Shown: positions 47,486-56,328 of the stretch, piece by piece
How positions within the stretch are numbered: the stretch's first letter is position 1
Layout: every line of letters starts with the position of its first letter
Assembly: GCF_022179385.1 (NCBI RefSeq)
Contig: NZ_BPQS01000023.1
Coordinates: forward strand, 36,084 to 100,083
Direction of reading: 5' to 3'
Origin: Methylobacterium longum
GTDB lineage: Bacteria > Pseudomonadota > Alphaproteobacteria > Rhizobiales > Beijerinckiaceae
DNA: 64,000 bases
Made by a program: the position numbers and the translations under genes
Notes under the pieces: model-generated
Seen by the model: the letters and a program-made list of their open reading frames with translations, nothing else
What the model was told of the DNA's origin: nothing
Databases searched by the model: none

Positions 47486-47950
47486 TCAGCGCCTGCGTTC
47501 GGAGGCGCGCAGGAACAGCGCCAGAGCGGTGGCGAACAGGATCACGCAGAGCGAGAAGCCCGCGGTCAGTCCCGCCCAGGCCTGCCAGAGACGTCCCACC
47601 GTAGCGCCCACCACGATCGAGGCCGTCAGCATCAGGGCGGCGAACAGCACCCAGCTCGCGCCGTCCGCGGCGTCGAGGGTCGCGCGACGGTTGATTAGGT
47701 GGACCCGGACACCGTGCCGGACGACCAGGAAGACGAGCCCGAACATCAGGAGGGCGGAAGCTCCCAGAAGGATCTCCGGTGTGGTCGGAGCGCGCTCCAG
47801 CCTCGCGAACGGGCTCGCGGCCGCGGCCGGCGGCGCCGGGGCCACCCGCGGGGTTGCGCCCTGCGGCGGCGGTATCGTGAAGTCGCGCCCGCCCGGCCCC
47901 TGGATCCGGATGGCTGGCGGATATCCGGCGTCGCCGTGGAGCCCGATCAT
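47486..47950 (-). CDS. Three-helix membrane protein of the tubulin-like operon
   Basis: A 154-residue protein. Residues 1-50 are Gly/Pro/Ala-rich and probably extended (TIPPPQGATPRVAPAPPAAA). Hydrophobic helices follow at about 58-78, 99-119 and 124-146, with a basic end (LRASERRR). The start overlaps the vWA-like stop as ATGA (47947-47950), and the tubulin-like start is 4 bp after its own stop. Translational coupling on both sides argues that it belongs to the same complex, perhaps as a membrane anchor. No family is recognised. Confidence 0.72.
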   Translation of the reverse strand: MIGLHGDAGYPPAIRIQGPGGRDFTIPPPQGATPRVAPAPPAAAASPFARLERAPTTPEILLGASALLMFGLVFLVVRHGVRVHLINRRATLDAADGASWVLFAALMLTASIVVGATVGRLWQAWAGLTAGFSLCVILFATALALFLRASERRR

Positions 47951-49473
47951 GCTCCGGGTCCGGCATCCGCGATCCGGGTCGCGCTTGGCTCGCCCCGGAG
48001 GCTCGCCCGCACCCGCCAGCGGCTGCCATCGGGTGCGCAGAGGACCGCGGCGCGATACGGCCTGAGGATGACGCGCTTCGTCGACGAACCGAGCGTCACC
48101 GTGTAGAGCTTGGCACGTCGAAGCCTTGCGGCGCAGAGGCCCGCCGCCCCGACAAGGGCGCCGGCACCAAACGCGGTCGCGGCGAGCGGCCAGGGTGAGA
48201 ATGCCGCCTCGATCCGGACAGGCAGACTGACAGCCGCCTCGGCCACGCCGCGATAGTCGCGAAACAGGCCGGGTAGGCGTTCCTCCAGGGCATCCGCGGC
48301 GGCCGGCTCCGGGGACTGATCCGCGCTGAAAAGGTCGCTCCCGAAGATTGGACGCACACGCTCGAGGAACGCTGGATCGAGGGTGAGGCGCAGGTTGGTC
48401 AGGCGGAGGGTGAGGATGCCGTCAATCGCCTGGCCAGCCGACAGCAGCCCGGCCAGACCGGGCGGGCGCGGCATCGGGGGCAGCGTCAGGGTCACCGCGA
48501 GGGGCGCACTCTCAGCCTGCGGTGCGAGGTCGACCACCGTGTCCGGCAGAACCGCCGCGCGCGCCAACTCGGTCGCGGAACGATCCGCGCTCCAATTCAA
48601 GGCGAGCGTGGCCGAGGCGATGCGCTGCGGGTAGAATCCGTTGGTCAGATGCCCGATGAAGCGCAGCACCGTTCCGCCGGCGGCGTCGGCTCCACGCACC
48701 ACCAAGATGCCGTCCTCCAGCCCGGCCTCCAGGCCGCCGCTGTCGACACGATCGATGCTCAGGGCCAGGGCGCCGGCCCTGATGGGCTTGAGGGTCACCG
48801 GCGGGTGATGGAACAGGGCACGCAGGGCCGGAGTGGCCAGCACGGTCGCGAGCGCCCGCCCGCCGGATGGGCCGTAGCCGATCCCGTAGACGACGAAGCC
48901 CGCTTCCGAGAAATTCCGCCCCCTCAGGGGCATCCGGACCGGATAGGCGATGATCCGCGCGACGGCCGGCGCGGCGCGCAGGGTCGCGTAGAAGGCGGCG
49001 GTGTTGCGCTCAACTTCGGCGCTGTTGCCGGGCGCGTTCTTGTTGTTCGTGATCATCCAGATCACGCCGTCGCCGCCGTGCAGGCCGGCGCGGATCCCGC
49101 CGAGCAGCGCGCCGTTGAAGTCGGCATCGGCATAGGCCTGTCCGCCGGCCTTGCGCGGCAGGTCGATGGCCGTCACGGCGGCCCGAACGCGGTCCGCTCG
49201 GTAGGGACCCTCGTACAGCATACGCGGGGAAGGACGTCCTGGGACCTGACCGTCCTGATCGAAGGCTGCAACCGCCACCACATCGGTCTGCGTTCCGGCG
49301 GCCGCTATCAGGGCCTCGACGAGGGGCCGGAACTGTGAGCCCTTCGCGGTCAGGAAGGGCTCCATCCAGCCGGAATCCTGGATCAGGAAGAGCTGACGCA
49401 CCGGAGACTCCGCTCGGGCCGGTTCGCCCGTCAGCACGAGGAGCGCCAGGAGCGTCTGCAGCCAAGTCTTCAT
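47947..49473 (-). CDS. Exported vWA-like protein with C-terminal membrane anchor
   Basis: A 508-residue protein from ATG 49473. A signal peptide (MKTWLQTLLALLVLTGEPARA) leads to a vWA-like domain at about 25-200: strand one reads QLFLIQDSGWMEPFL, where DSGWM replaces the DxSxS MIDAS, so the metal site is degenerate. ADADFNGALLGGIRAGLHGGDGVIWMITNNKN matches later vWA strands. A middle beta-rich region follows. One membrane helix (WPLAATAFGAGALVGAAGLC, about 425-445) leads to a cytoplasmic beta-domain of about 55 residues. It overlaps both neighbours by ATGA. The fold assignment is inference; export and anchor are directly visible. Confidence 0.75.
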   Translation of the reverse strand: MKTWLQTLLALLVLTGEPARAESPVRQLFLIQDSGWMEPFLTAKGSQFRPLVEALIAAAGTQTDVVAVAAFDQDGQVPGRPSPRMLYEGPYRADRVRAAVTAIDLPRKAGGQAYADADFNGALLGGIRAGLHGGDGVIWMITNNKNAPGNSAEVERNTAAFYATLRAAPAVARIIAYPVRMPLRGRNFSEAGFVVYGIGYGPSGGRALATVLATPALRALFHHPPVTLKPIRAGALALSIDRVDSGGLEAGLEDGILVVRGADAAGGTVLRFIGHLTNGFYPQRIASATLALNWSADRSATELARAAVLPDTVVDLAPQAESAPLAVTLTLPPMPRPPGLAGLLSAGQAIDGILTLRLTNLRLTLDPAFLERVRPIFGSDLFSADQSPEPAAADALEERLPGLFRDYRGVAEAAVSLPVRIEAAFSPWPLAATAFGAGALVGAAGLCAARLRRAKLYTVTLGSSTKRVILRPYRAAVLCAPDGSRWRVRASLRGEPSATRIADAGPGA

Positions 49474-50861
49474 GCCGAGCGCAGCCGCAGGGTGTGGCAA
49501 CGGCCACTTGATCGGCTCCACAGGTAGAGCGCCCCATCGTGCAGGAGCGCTCCCGGGTCGCCGATGGCGCAGACGTCGAGGCTGACCGGCAGGCGACGCA
49601 GTCCCGCCCCGTGCGCGTGGTGGAGAAGATGGCCCGTCACGGGGCCGGGTTGGAGAGCGCCCCGTATGAAGCCACCCTGCTGGCCCTCCAGCCGGAGGGC
49701 CAGCAGGACGGTGTCCCGTGGCATCGCCAGCACCGGGACCAGGAGGCTCCCCGCGTGGCCGCCGAGGTTCAGGCTCTCGGCTGGCGCCTGCCAGGGCGCC
49801 GCGAACCGGGCGTCGCCCCAGTAGGTGACGGTCCCTGCGGTGAGATGGGGGCCGTCGAGACGCTGGAGCGTCGCATCGCGCGACAGCGCGGCGACGTGGT
49901 AGCGGCTGTCCGCCGAGCCGAGCTGATGGGGCACGTCGGCCCGGTCGCGCCACGGGGCCTGATTGAGGATCGGACTGAACCCATCCGGCCAAGAATCGAA
50001 ACGGATGCCGTCGTCACCGGCGTCGCACGTGACGAATCCGCCCGATCCCGTCCAGATCGCGTCGCCGAGGCAGTTCACCCACGGGCCGGAGAATCGGCCG
50101 CCCGGGGCGCGTCGGCCGGTCTCGAACAGGTCGAGCCCGTCCGAGCCGGCCGTGCCGCGGCACCGGACCAGCCAGCCGTCGCGCTCGGCCCAGGCGAGCA
50201 GGTCGGCCCCGCGCCAGCAGGGCGCGGAGAGGAAGCGCAGGCCCGGCATCCGCGCCGCGCCGTGAGCCAGGCCCGGGCCGAATTGCGGCAGCGTCAGCGA
50301 AACCAGCGCGGTGGCGGTCGTGTAGGCCACGCCCTCCGGGCCGACGGCGAGGGCCGGTCCCGTCGCGGAGACCGGAAGCCGTCCGAGAGCCGAGAAGCCG
50401 CGGCCGGTCCAGGCTTCCAGCGCGCCGAGATTGTCGTGAAGCAGGTAGAGGCCGGCGGGGCGTCCGGCGCGGAACAGCAGCGGTCTCCCGCTGGGGAGCG
50501 GCACCTCGACGGCGCTGCCGCCGTCGATGTCGAGCAGGGCGGGATCGGGCCGTGGCACGGGCGGACCCAGCGCCTCGCCGGTCGATGGTGCATGCGCGAA
50601 TGCGACCGGGAACGGTTCGGCACGCGAGTCCCGCCGGATGCCGAGGAGCGCGATCCGGGCATCATCCGCGCCGATGCGCTGGCCGGCGACGTCGGTTGCC
50701 ACGGTTCGGCCGTCCCGGAGGTGCCAGTTCTGCCGGCCTCGGAGATTGGTGAACCGGGGATCAGGATCGATCGGCCAGACGCCGTCGGCTCCGGATGCGC
50801 TACTGTCGCAATCGAAGCGGGCGTTGTTCCAACGGGTCTCCGGAGATCCATCCAAGATCAA
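49470..50861 (-). CDS. Repetitive beta-rich protein of the tubulin-like operon, possible beta-propeller
   Basis: A 463-residue protein without signal or membrane segment. TTG 50861 is the most upstream usable start; no good Shine-Dalgarno sequence is seen, so the start is uncertain. The chain consists of short hydrophobic strands and turns with recurring Gly/Trp/Asp (for example GPWVNCLGDAIWTGSGGFVT, then LLAWAERDGWLVRCRG and ALYLWSRSSGRCHTLRL). This resembles a six- to seven-bladed propeller, but no defining repeat is recognised. It heads the four-gene unit, overlapping the vWA-like gene by ATGA (49470-49473), 103 bp downstream of queE. Confidence 0.65.
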   Translation of the reverse strand: MILDGSPETRWNNARFDCDSSASGADGVWPIDPDPRFTNLRGRQNWHLRDGRTVATDVAGQRIGADDARIALLGIRRDSRAEPFPVAFAHAPSTGEALGPPVPRPDPALLDIDGGSAVEVPLPSGRPLLFRAGRPAGLYLLHDNLGALEAWTGRGFSALGRLPVSATGPALAVGPEGVAYTTATALVSLTLPQFGPGLAHGAARMPGLRFLSAPCWRGADLLAWAERDGWLVRCRGTAGSDGLDLFETGRRAPGGRFSGPWVNCLGDAIWTGSGGFVTCDAGDDGIRFDSWPDGFSPILNQAPWRDRADVPHQLGSADSRYHVAALSRDATLQRLDGPHLTAGTVTYWGDARFAAPWQAPAESLNLGGHAGSLLVPVLAMPRDTVLLALRLEGQQGGFIRGALQPGPVTGHLLHHAHGAGLRRLPVSLDVCAIGDPGALLHDGALYLWSRSSGRCHTLRLRSA

Positions 50862-50964
50862 GGGCGCCGATCCGTAGCTGAAGTGCCGCCGCGATCGTCA
50901 CCTATTTCCTGCGTGTTGGGAAGGGCTCACGCGCCTGATCGTCCCGCATCTTGCCGTGATCTTG

Positions 50965-51612
50965 TCAGGGGATGCCGATCATCTTGTGCGTCTGCAGGGA
51001 TAGGCGCCAGCGTGCATCGCGCCGGCAATAGGCGATCGCCGCCTGCGTGCTCGCGGTCTGGCCCGGCCCGTCCATCGGCTGAAGGAAGCGGTGCCTGAAG
51101 GGCAGGTCGACGAATTCCGCGGGATCGGCGTCCGCCTGTGGATAGACCAGCTTGAGCTCGTCGCCGGTGACAAGGGAGAGGGCGTTGCGGCCCTTTGGGC
51201 TCACGCAGATCCAGTCGATGCCGGGCGGCGCCGGCAGGGTGCCGTTCGTCTCGATGGCGATCTCGAAGCCTTCCGCGTGGACGGCCTCGATCAGGGGCAC
51301 GTCGAGCTGGAGCAGCGGCTCGCCGCCCGTGAACACCACGTAGCGGTTGTCCGGTCCGCCGGCCCAGGCCGCCGCGATGGCGCCCGCGAGGGCGGCCGCG
51401 TCGGCAAAGCGTCCGCCGCCCTCACCGTCCATGCCCACGAAATCCGTGTCGCAGAATCGGCAGGCCGCCGCCGCGCGGTCGGCTTCACGCCCCGACCAAA
51501 GGTTGCATCCGGCAAAGCGGCAGAACACGGCCGCGCGTCCCGCCTGCGCGCCCTCGCCCTGCAGGGTGTGGAAGATCTCCTTGACCGCGTAAGCCACTGC
51601 CGTCCCAATCAT
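50965..51612 (-). CDS. queE: 7-carboxy-7-deazaguanine synthase (radical SAM)
   Basis: A 215-residue QueE, radical-SAM enzyme that makes 7-carboxy-7-deazaguanine for queuosine and related deazapurines. ATG 51612. The cluster motif is C36-x14-C51-x2-C54, the long variant typical of part of the QueE family, inside FCRFAGCNLWSGRE and CRFCDTDFVG. YVVFTGGEPLLQLD (GGEP) and IETNGTLP follow. No queC or queD is adjacent. The 241-bp gap to the divergent carboxypeptidase gene must hold both promoters. Confidence 0.96.
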   Translation of the reverse strand: MIGTAVAYAVKEIFHTLQGEGAQAGRAAVFCRFAGCNLWSGREADRAAAACRFCDTDFVGMDGEGGGRFADAAALAGAIAAAWAGGPDNRYVVFTGGEPLLQLDVPLIEAVHAEGFEIAIETNGTLPAPPGIDWICVSPKGRNALSLVTGDELKLVYPQADADPAEFVDLPFRHRFLQPMDGPGQTASTQAAIAYCRRDARWRLSLQTHKMIGIP

Positions 51613-51853
51613 CGTCGCCGCGACGCCTGGCCAGCACATAGGCTGTGCGCAGCCGGTGGACCACCGACAGTCGCGCGGCGCAGACCCCCCCTGGGGTCTC
51701 GCCTTGCTCTTGCCACGGTAGGCCCGTTCATGCCGTGATGCTGCTCGGCGACCGAAACCGGCCGTCCGGGTTGTGCCTCGTGCCGGCCGGCCGGCCGGAA
51801 GACCGGCGCCTCGCGGTGCCGACCCTGGCGATCCTCTGACGAGTCGGGCTCGA

Positions 51854-53380
51854 ATGTCCTCTTCTCTCTACCGGCGCCTCACCGTCGGGCTTGCGGCGCT
51901 GACGGGCCTCTTCGGAACGAGCCTCGTGGGTCTCGGCGCGGCGCAGGCGGTCACGGTGCCGATCCTCGTCGCCGACGTCGATTCGGGCAAGGTGATCTAC
52001 TCGCAGGCGCCGACGGATCCCTGGTATCCGGCCTCCATCACCAAGCTGATGACCACCTATGTCGCCCTCGACCTCGTGCGGCAGGGCAAGGTGTCGCTCG
52101 ACTCGATGATCACGGTCTCGGCCGCCGCCGCCGCGGAGCCGCCGTCGAAGATGGGGTTCAAGCCGGGGACGCAGCTGACCCTCGACAACGCCCTCAAGAT
52201 CATCATGGTCAAGTCGGCCAACGACATCGCCTTCGCGATCGGCGAGAATCTGGGCGGCTCGGTCGATAACTTCGCCGCGATGATGAACGAGACCGCCGTG
52301 CGGATCGGCATGCGCGACAGCCACTGGTACAATCCCAACGGCCTGCCCGATCCGCGCCAATGGACCTCGGCCCGCGACATGGCGGTGCTGGCCCGGGCCC
52401 TGCTCCGCGACTTCCCGGATTCCCACGACCTGTTCTCGATCTCGGCGATCCAGTTCGGCCGCGCCGTGATGGCGAACCACAACGGCCTTCTCGGGCGCTA
52501 TCCGGGTACGGACGGCATGAAGACCGGCTTCATCTGCTCGGGCGGCTTCAACGTGGTGGCGACCGCCACGCGCAACGGCCGGCGCATCGTCACCATCGTG
52601 ATGGGGCAGCCGAGCCCGCGGGAGCGCGACGTGAAGGCCGCCGACCTGTTCGATTACGCCTTCACCCAGAGCGCCGGCTGGACCAGCCCGACCCTCGATG
52701 CCCTGCCGGCCTCTGCCATCCCCGCGCCTCCGGACATGCGGCCCTTCGTGTGCGGCGGCAAGAAGCCCCCGGCCATCGAGGACGGCCCCGGTGCGCTGAG
52801 CGCCCCCGGCTCCGCGGCGCAACTCGTCGGCGGTGCCGCAGCGAACTCGCCGGCCCTGGCGCTCGCGGCCTTCTCCAACCCGGCCCTGCGGGCCCGGAGC
52901 CTGCCGCCCCGGGCGCCGCTCCAGCCCGTCGCGGTCTGGGTCGGACGCAATCCCGCCGAGAGTCAGCAGATCCTCGACGCTCAGGAGGCCGAGCAGAAGG
53001 CCGCCGTCGCCAACACCCGCGCCGCGAAGCTCGAAGCCGCCAAGGTGAAGCGCGCGGCGGCGCTGGAGGCGGCCAAGCAGGCCCGCGCGGAGCGCTTGGA
53101 GCGCGCGCAGGCGGCGCAGGCGGCCAAGCCGGCCCCGAAGGTCGCGGCCAAGCCGGGTCATCCTCTCCCCCGGACGGCGAGCGCCTACACGGCGGTCGAG
53201 ACCCCGACGATGCCGGAGGCCAAGCCCGGCAGGGGATTGGTCAAGCCGGCGCCGAAGGCCGCCGCCCACAAGGCCGCCGCCCACAAGGCCGCCCCCGCCG
53301 AGGCCGCCACTGCCAAGGCCGCCACCGCCAAGGCCGCGGCGAAGAAGCCGGCGGCCAAGAAGGCTGCCGCCGGGGAGTAG
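51854..53380 (+). CDS. D-alanyl-D-alanine carboxypeptidase (PBP5 type) with H1-like tail
   Basis: Periplasmic peptidoglycan carboxypeptidase, family S11, 508 residues from ATG 51854. Signal peptide to about residue 36. The active site is complete: S61-I-T-K64 (SxxK), S121-A-N (SxN) and K223-T-G. The usual C-terminal membrane-binding domain of PBP5 is missing. Instead about 130 residues from 375 are Lys/Ala/Glu-rich: first a coiled-coil-like EQKAAVANTRAAKLEAAKVK, then imperfect KAAAHKAA and KAATA repeats resembling histone H1. The DNA is repetitive at 53265-53340. The tail may bind anionic cell-wall polymers (inference). Confidence 0.93.
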   Translation: MSSSLYRRLTVGLAALTGLFGTSLVGLGAAQAVTVPILVADVDSGKVIYSQAPTDPWYPASITKLMTTYVALDLVRQGKVSLDSMITVSAAAAAEPPSKMGFKPGTQLTLDNALKIIMVKSANDIAFAIGENLGGSVDNFAAMMNETAVRIGMRDSHWYNPNGLPDPRQWTSARDMAVLARALLRDFPDSHDLFSISAIQFGRAVMANHNGLLGRYPGTDGMKTGFICSGGFNVVATATRNGRRIVTIVMGQPSPRERDVKAADLFDYAFTQSAGWTSPTLDALPASAIPAPPDMRPFVCGGKKPPAIEDGPGALSAPGSAAQLVGGAAANSPALALAAFSNPALRARSLPPRAPLQPVAVWVGRNPAESQQILDAQEAEQKAAVANTRAAKLEAAKVKRAAALEAAKQARAERLERAQAAQAAKPAPKVAAKPGHPLPRTASAYTAVETPTMPEAKPGRGLVKPAPKAAAHKAAAHKAAPAEAATAKAATAKAAAKKPAAKKAAAGE

Positions 53381-53441
53381 GATCGATGTCGGACGTCCCG
53401 GGCCGTTGCCGCAGGCGTCCGACGACCCCACGTCGACGTTC

Positions 53442-54536
53442 ATGTCACAGATGACCGCGCCCGAGCCGGATCCACGCCGTCCTGAACCGATCCCGCTCAC
53501 GGTGCTCACCGGATTCCTCGGCGCTGGGAAAACCACGCTCCTGAACCGGCTGCTGCGCGATCCGGCGCTCGCCGACACGGTGGTGATCGTCAACGAGTTC
53601 GGCGCCATCGGCCTCGACCATCTGCTGATCGAGACCGTCGACGAGGACATGATCCTGCTCGGCGCCGGCTGCCTGTGCTGCACGGTGCGGGGCGACCTGA
53701 TCGCCACCCTCGAGGATCTTCTCCGCAAGCGCGACAACGGCCGGATCCGGCCGTTCCGCCGCGTGGTGATCGAGACCACCGGTCTCGCCGACCCGGCGCC
53801 GATCCTGCACGCCCTGATCTACCATCCCTATCTCGTGCTGCGCTTCCGGCTGCAGGCGGTGGTGACCGTCGTCGACGCGATCACGGGCGGTGACACCCTC
53901 GACGCCCATCCGGAGGCCCTGCGCCAGGCGGCGATCGCCGACCGCATCGTCCTGACCAAAACCGACATGGCCCTCGATGCCTCGGCGATCCGAGCCCGCC
54001 TCGCCGCCCTCAATCCGGCAGCGCCGGTCGTCCTGCCGGAAACCCCCGCCGACACCCTGCTGGGTGGGCTGTTCGGTCTCGACGGCAAGGGCGCCGACGT
54101 GCGGGCCTGGCTCGGCGACGAGGCGCTGGCGCAGGCCCAGGGCGATGACGCCGACGTGAACCGGCACGACGCGTCGATCGAGGCCCTCTGCCTGACCAGC
54201 GAGGCCCCAGTGCCCCGCGCCGCCTTCGAGATGTTCATGGACCTGCTGCGCTCCGGCCACGGGCCGAAGCTGCTCCGGCTCAAGGGTATCGTGGCGCTGG
54301 CCGATGATCCGGGCCGCCCCCTGGTGGTGCATGGGGTCCAGCACGTCTTCCACGCCCCGCTCACCCTGCCCGCGTGGCCCGACCCCGACCACACCTCGCG
54401 TCTCGTCCTGATCCTGCGGGACCTCGATCCGGCCTTCGTGCGCAGGCTCTGGGACGCCTTCCTGGGTCGCCCCCGCGTCGATGCGCCGGATGCCGCCGCG
54501 CTCACCGACAATCCCCTGGCGATCCCGGGTCCCTGA
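53442..54536 (+). CDS. CobW/COG0523-family P-loop GTPase
   Basis: A 364-residue G3E GTPase. ATG 53442 and ATG 53451 are both possible; no clear ribosome-binding site. Walker A GFLGAGKT is at 24-31, the metal-binding GCLCC (C77-L-C79-C80) follows, and the base-specificity motif is TKTD near 175. The CobW_C domain is at about 245-345. Members insert or traffic metals (Zn, Co, Fe). Here the neighbours do not identify a client; a Zn-dependent role is as likely as any. Confidence 0.92.
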   Translation: MSQMTAPEPDPRRPEPIPLTVLTGFLGAGKTTLLNRLLRDPALADTVVIVNEFGAIGLDHLLIETVDEDMILLGAGCLCCTVRGDLIATLEDLLRKRDNGRIRPFRRVVIETTGLADPAPILHALIYHPYLVLRFRLQAVVTVVDAITGGDTLDAHPEALRQAAIADRIVLTKTDMALDASAIRARLAALNPAAPVVLPETPADTLLGGLFGLDGKGADVRAWLGDEALAQAQGDDADVNRHDASIEALCLTSEAPVPRAAFEMFMDLLRSGHGPKLLRLKGIVALADDPGRPLVVHGVQHVFHAPLTLPAWPDPDHTSRLVLILRDLDPAFVRRLWDAFLGRPRVDAPDAAALTDNPLAIPGP

Positions 54537-54642
54537 ACCCGCGACCCGACGGCATCGTCCTTGAACCTGTCCGCTCGAACAGCGCTTCGGGCGCGTCGGA
54601 CCGTCCCGAAATGGGACGGATCGTCGAGGGGCAGGACACGCG

Positions 54643-55545
54643 ATGGTGCGACGCTTCACCGTGATACAGGGCGGGCTCACCGGATTGCCATCCGAAGCGC
54701 GCGGATCGCACGCCGAAACCGTCGATCCCGAGGCGGTTCTGGTGGCGGCCAACGACTCGGCCGATCCGGCATCCACTTGGCGGATCGACCTGCGGTCGCC
54801 AATGACGGTTGACGCGGCGTCCGTCTCCGCGTGGCGGGCCATGCTGGTCCGGAACGCCGTGCGGGATCCGCTCCGCGATCCCGACCACCTGCTGCCCCTC
54901 GCCCAGCATCGACCCGCCGGGCGCCGGGTCGCCGTGGCCCTCGCCTGGAGCCAGGATGCGGTGACCGGCCGGGAGGCGCTGCGCGGCGTGGTGCCCCTGG
55001 CGATGCCCCATCCGATCTGGGGTGGCCGCGCGCGTCCCTGGCAGCCCGCGGAGGCTTTGGATACCGCCCTCGTCGACAACGACGCCGCGAGTGCCGTCGA
55101 TCGCGCGCTGCGCGTTCGCCTCGCGGCTCTGCGCCGCCCGATCCGGCTCGTCGGGGCCATCGAGCCCGTGCGGGCGACGGCGCCCTTCCGTCTCAGCTTG
55201 GCGGCGAACCGCCCGTCGCGGCCGCGCTCGATCCCGGCCGGGAACCTCCTGGGCACCCGTCCGCATGGATGGGAGCCGCCTGCCTCCGAGATGCTGGCGG
55301 TGACCGAGCCGGACGCCGTCCGCGATGCCGTGGAGACCTTCCTGACCCTCGACGCCCGGACGGCACGGCGGCCGATCATCGCCGACCCGGCGGAAGCGTC
55401 CCTGGTGCGCGTGGTAAGCCGCCTCTTCGGCCGACGCGGCGCGCTGCGGGTCGAGTTACTGCGCCGGGCCGGCGCCATCGTCGCCGGAACGCTCCATATC
55501 GGAACCGGCGGCGCGTCCGTGGCGTGGCGACGGGTACAATCCTGA
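54643..55545 (+). CDS. Uncharacterised protein, possibly GNAT-like
   Basis: A 300-residue soluble protein from ATG 54643. The region WRAMLVRNAVRDPLRDPDHLLPLAQHRPAGRR followed by VAVALAWSQDAVTGREALRGVVPLAMPHPIWGG has the layout of the N-terminal half of CelD-like acetyltransferases such as the gene at 34399. The C-terminal half lacks the KxAYDE block of that group. It could be a shortened, non-catalytic relative. The family assignment is weak; the coding status is well supported by length and codon use. Confidence 0.6.
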   Translation: MVRRFTVIQGGLTGLPSEARGSHAETVDPEAVLVAANDSADPASTWRIDLRSPMTVDAASVSAWRAMLVRNAVRDPLRDPDHLLPLAQHRPAGRRVAVALAWSQDAVTGREALRGVVPLAMPHPIWGGRARPWQPAEALDTALVDNDAASAVDRALRVRLAALRRPIRLVGAIEPVRATAPFRLSLAANRPSRPRSIPAGNLLGTRPHGWEPPASEMLAVTEPDAVRDAVETFLTLDARTARRPIIADPAEASLVRVVSRLFGRRGALRVELLRRAGAIVAGTLHIGTGGASVAWRRVQS

Positions 55546-55608
55546 GCGGTCAATCCGCCGCGCGGGTCCGAACCTGTCGGCCATGGAGCGTGGCCCTAGC
55601 TCCGGTGC

Positions 55609-56322
55609 ATGGCGCGCGACACCGTCCACGGTCTCCGCCCGGCCTCGCGTCGGACGCGGGCGGCGAAGATGGCCCCGACACCGGGAACCGGCAATGCCGG
55701 CCGCGTCGCGGCCGTGCTCACGCGGCTGGCCGAGATCGATCCGGATCCGAAGGCCGGCTTCAACAGGACCGATCCGTATCGGCTGCTGGTGACGGTGTTG
55801 CTCTCGGCACAATCGACCGGACCGACCGTCTCCCGCATCGCGGACGCTCTCTTTGCTGCAGTCGAGGATCCGGCCGGGATGCTGAGTTTGGGTGAGGCGC
55901 GCATCACCGACCTCATCCGGCCGGTCGGGCTCGGCCCGTCGAAGGCCCGCAACATCGTCAAGCTGTCGGCGGCCCTGCTCTCCGAGTTCGGCGGCACCGT
56001 CCCGCGCAGCGCGGCGGAGATGCGCCGCCTGCCGGGCATCGGCCGCAAGAGCGCCGAGGTCACGGCGAACTTCGCGTTCCATGAGCCCGTGATCGCCGTC
56101 GATACCCACGTGTTCCGGGTCTCGAACCGGATCCCGCTGGCGCCCGGCGCCACGGTCGACAGCGTCGCCGACGGTCTCGCCGGACTGGTGCCGGACCGCT
56201 TCAAGGACGGCGCGCATGTCTGGCTGTTCCGCCACGGACGCGACACCTGCACGGCGCGGAAGCCGGCCTGTCCCCGCTGCCCGGTCGTCGATCTCTGCAC
56301 GTGGTCCGGAAAGGACCTGTGA
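55609..56322 (+). CDS. nth: Endonuclease III, DNA glycosylase/AP lyase
   Basis: A 237-residue base-excision-repair enzyme that removes oxidised pyrimidines. Motifs: LLSAQSTGPTVSRIADAL, helix-hairpin-helix LPGIGRKSAEV with the Schiff-base Lys147, catalytic Asp165 in VDTHVFRVSNR, and the [4Fe-4S] ligands C-x6-C-x2-C-x5-C in CTARKPACPRCPVVDLC. Methionine 21 is an alternative start; the extra N-terminus is basic. It converges with the HPr gene, 6 bp between the ends. Confidence 0.95.
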   Translation: MARDTVHGLRPASRRTRAAKMAPTPGTGNAGRVAAVLTRLAEIDPDPKAGFNRTDPYRLLVTVLLSAQSTGPTVSRIADALFAAVEDPAGMLSLGEARITDLIRPVGLGPSKARNIVKLSAALLSEFGGTVPRSAAEMRRLPGIGRKSAEVTANFAFHEPVIAVDTHVFRVSNRIPLAPGATVDSVADGLAGLVPDRFKDGAHVWLFRHGRDTCTARKPACPRCPVVDLCTWSGKDL

Positions 56323-56328
56323 ACGGCG

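Noticed and set aside
43954..50861. Reading the tubulin-like operon as a phage-defence island
   Set aside because: No nuclease, NADase, protease or pore-forming effector and no neighbouring defence genes; the flanks are housekeeping genes (rfb, queE). Membrane remodelling or envelope function fits better.
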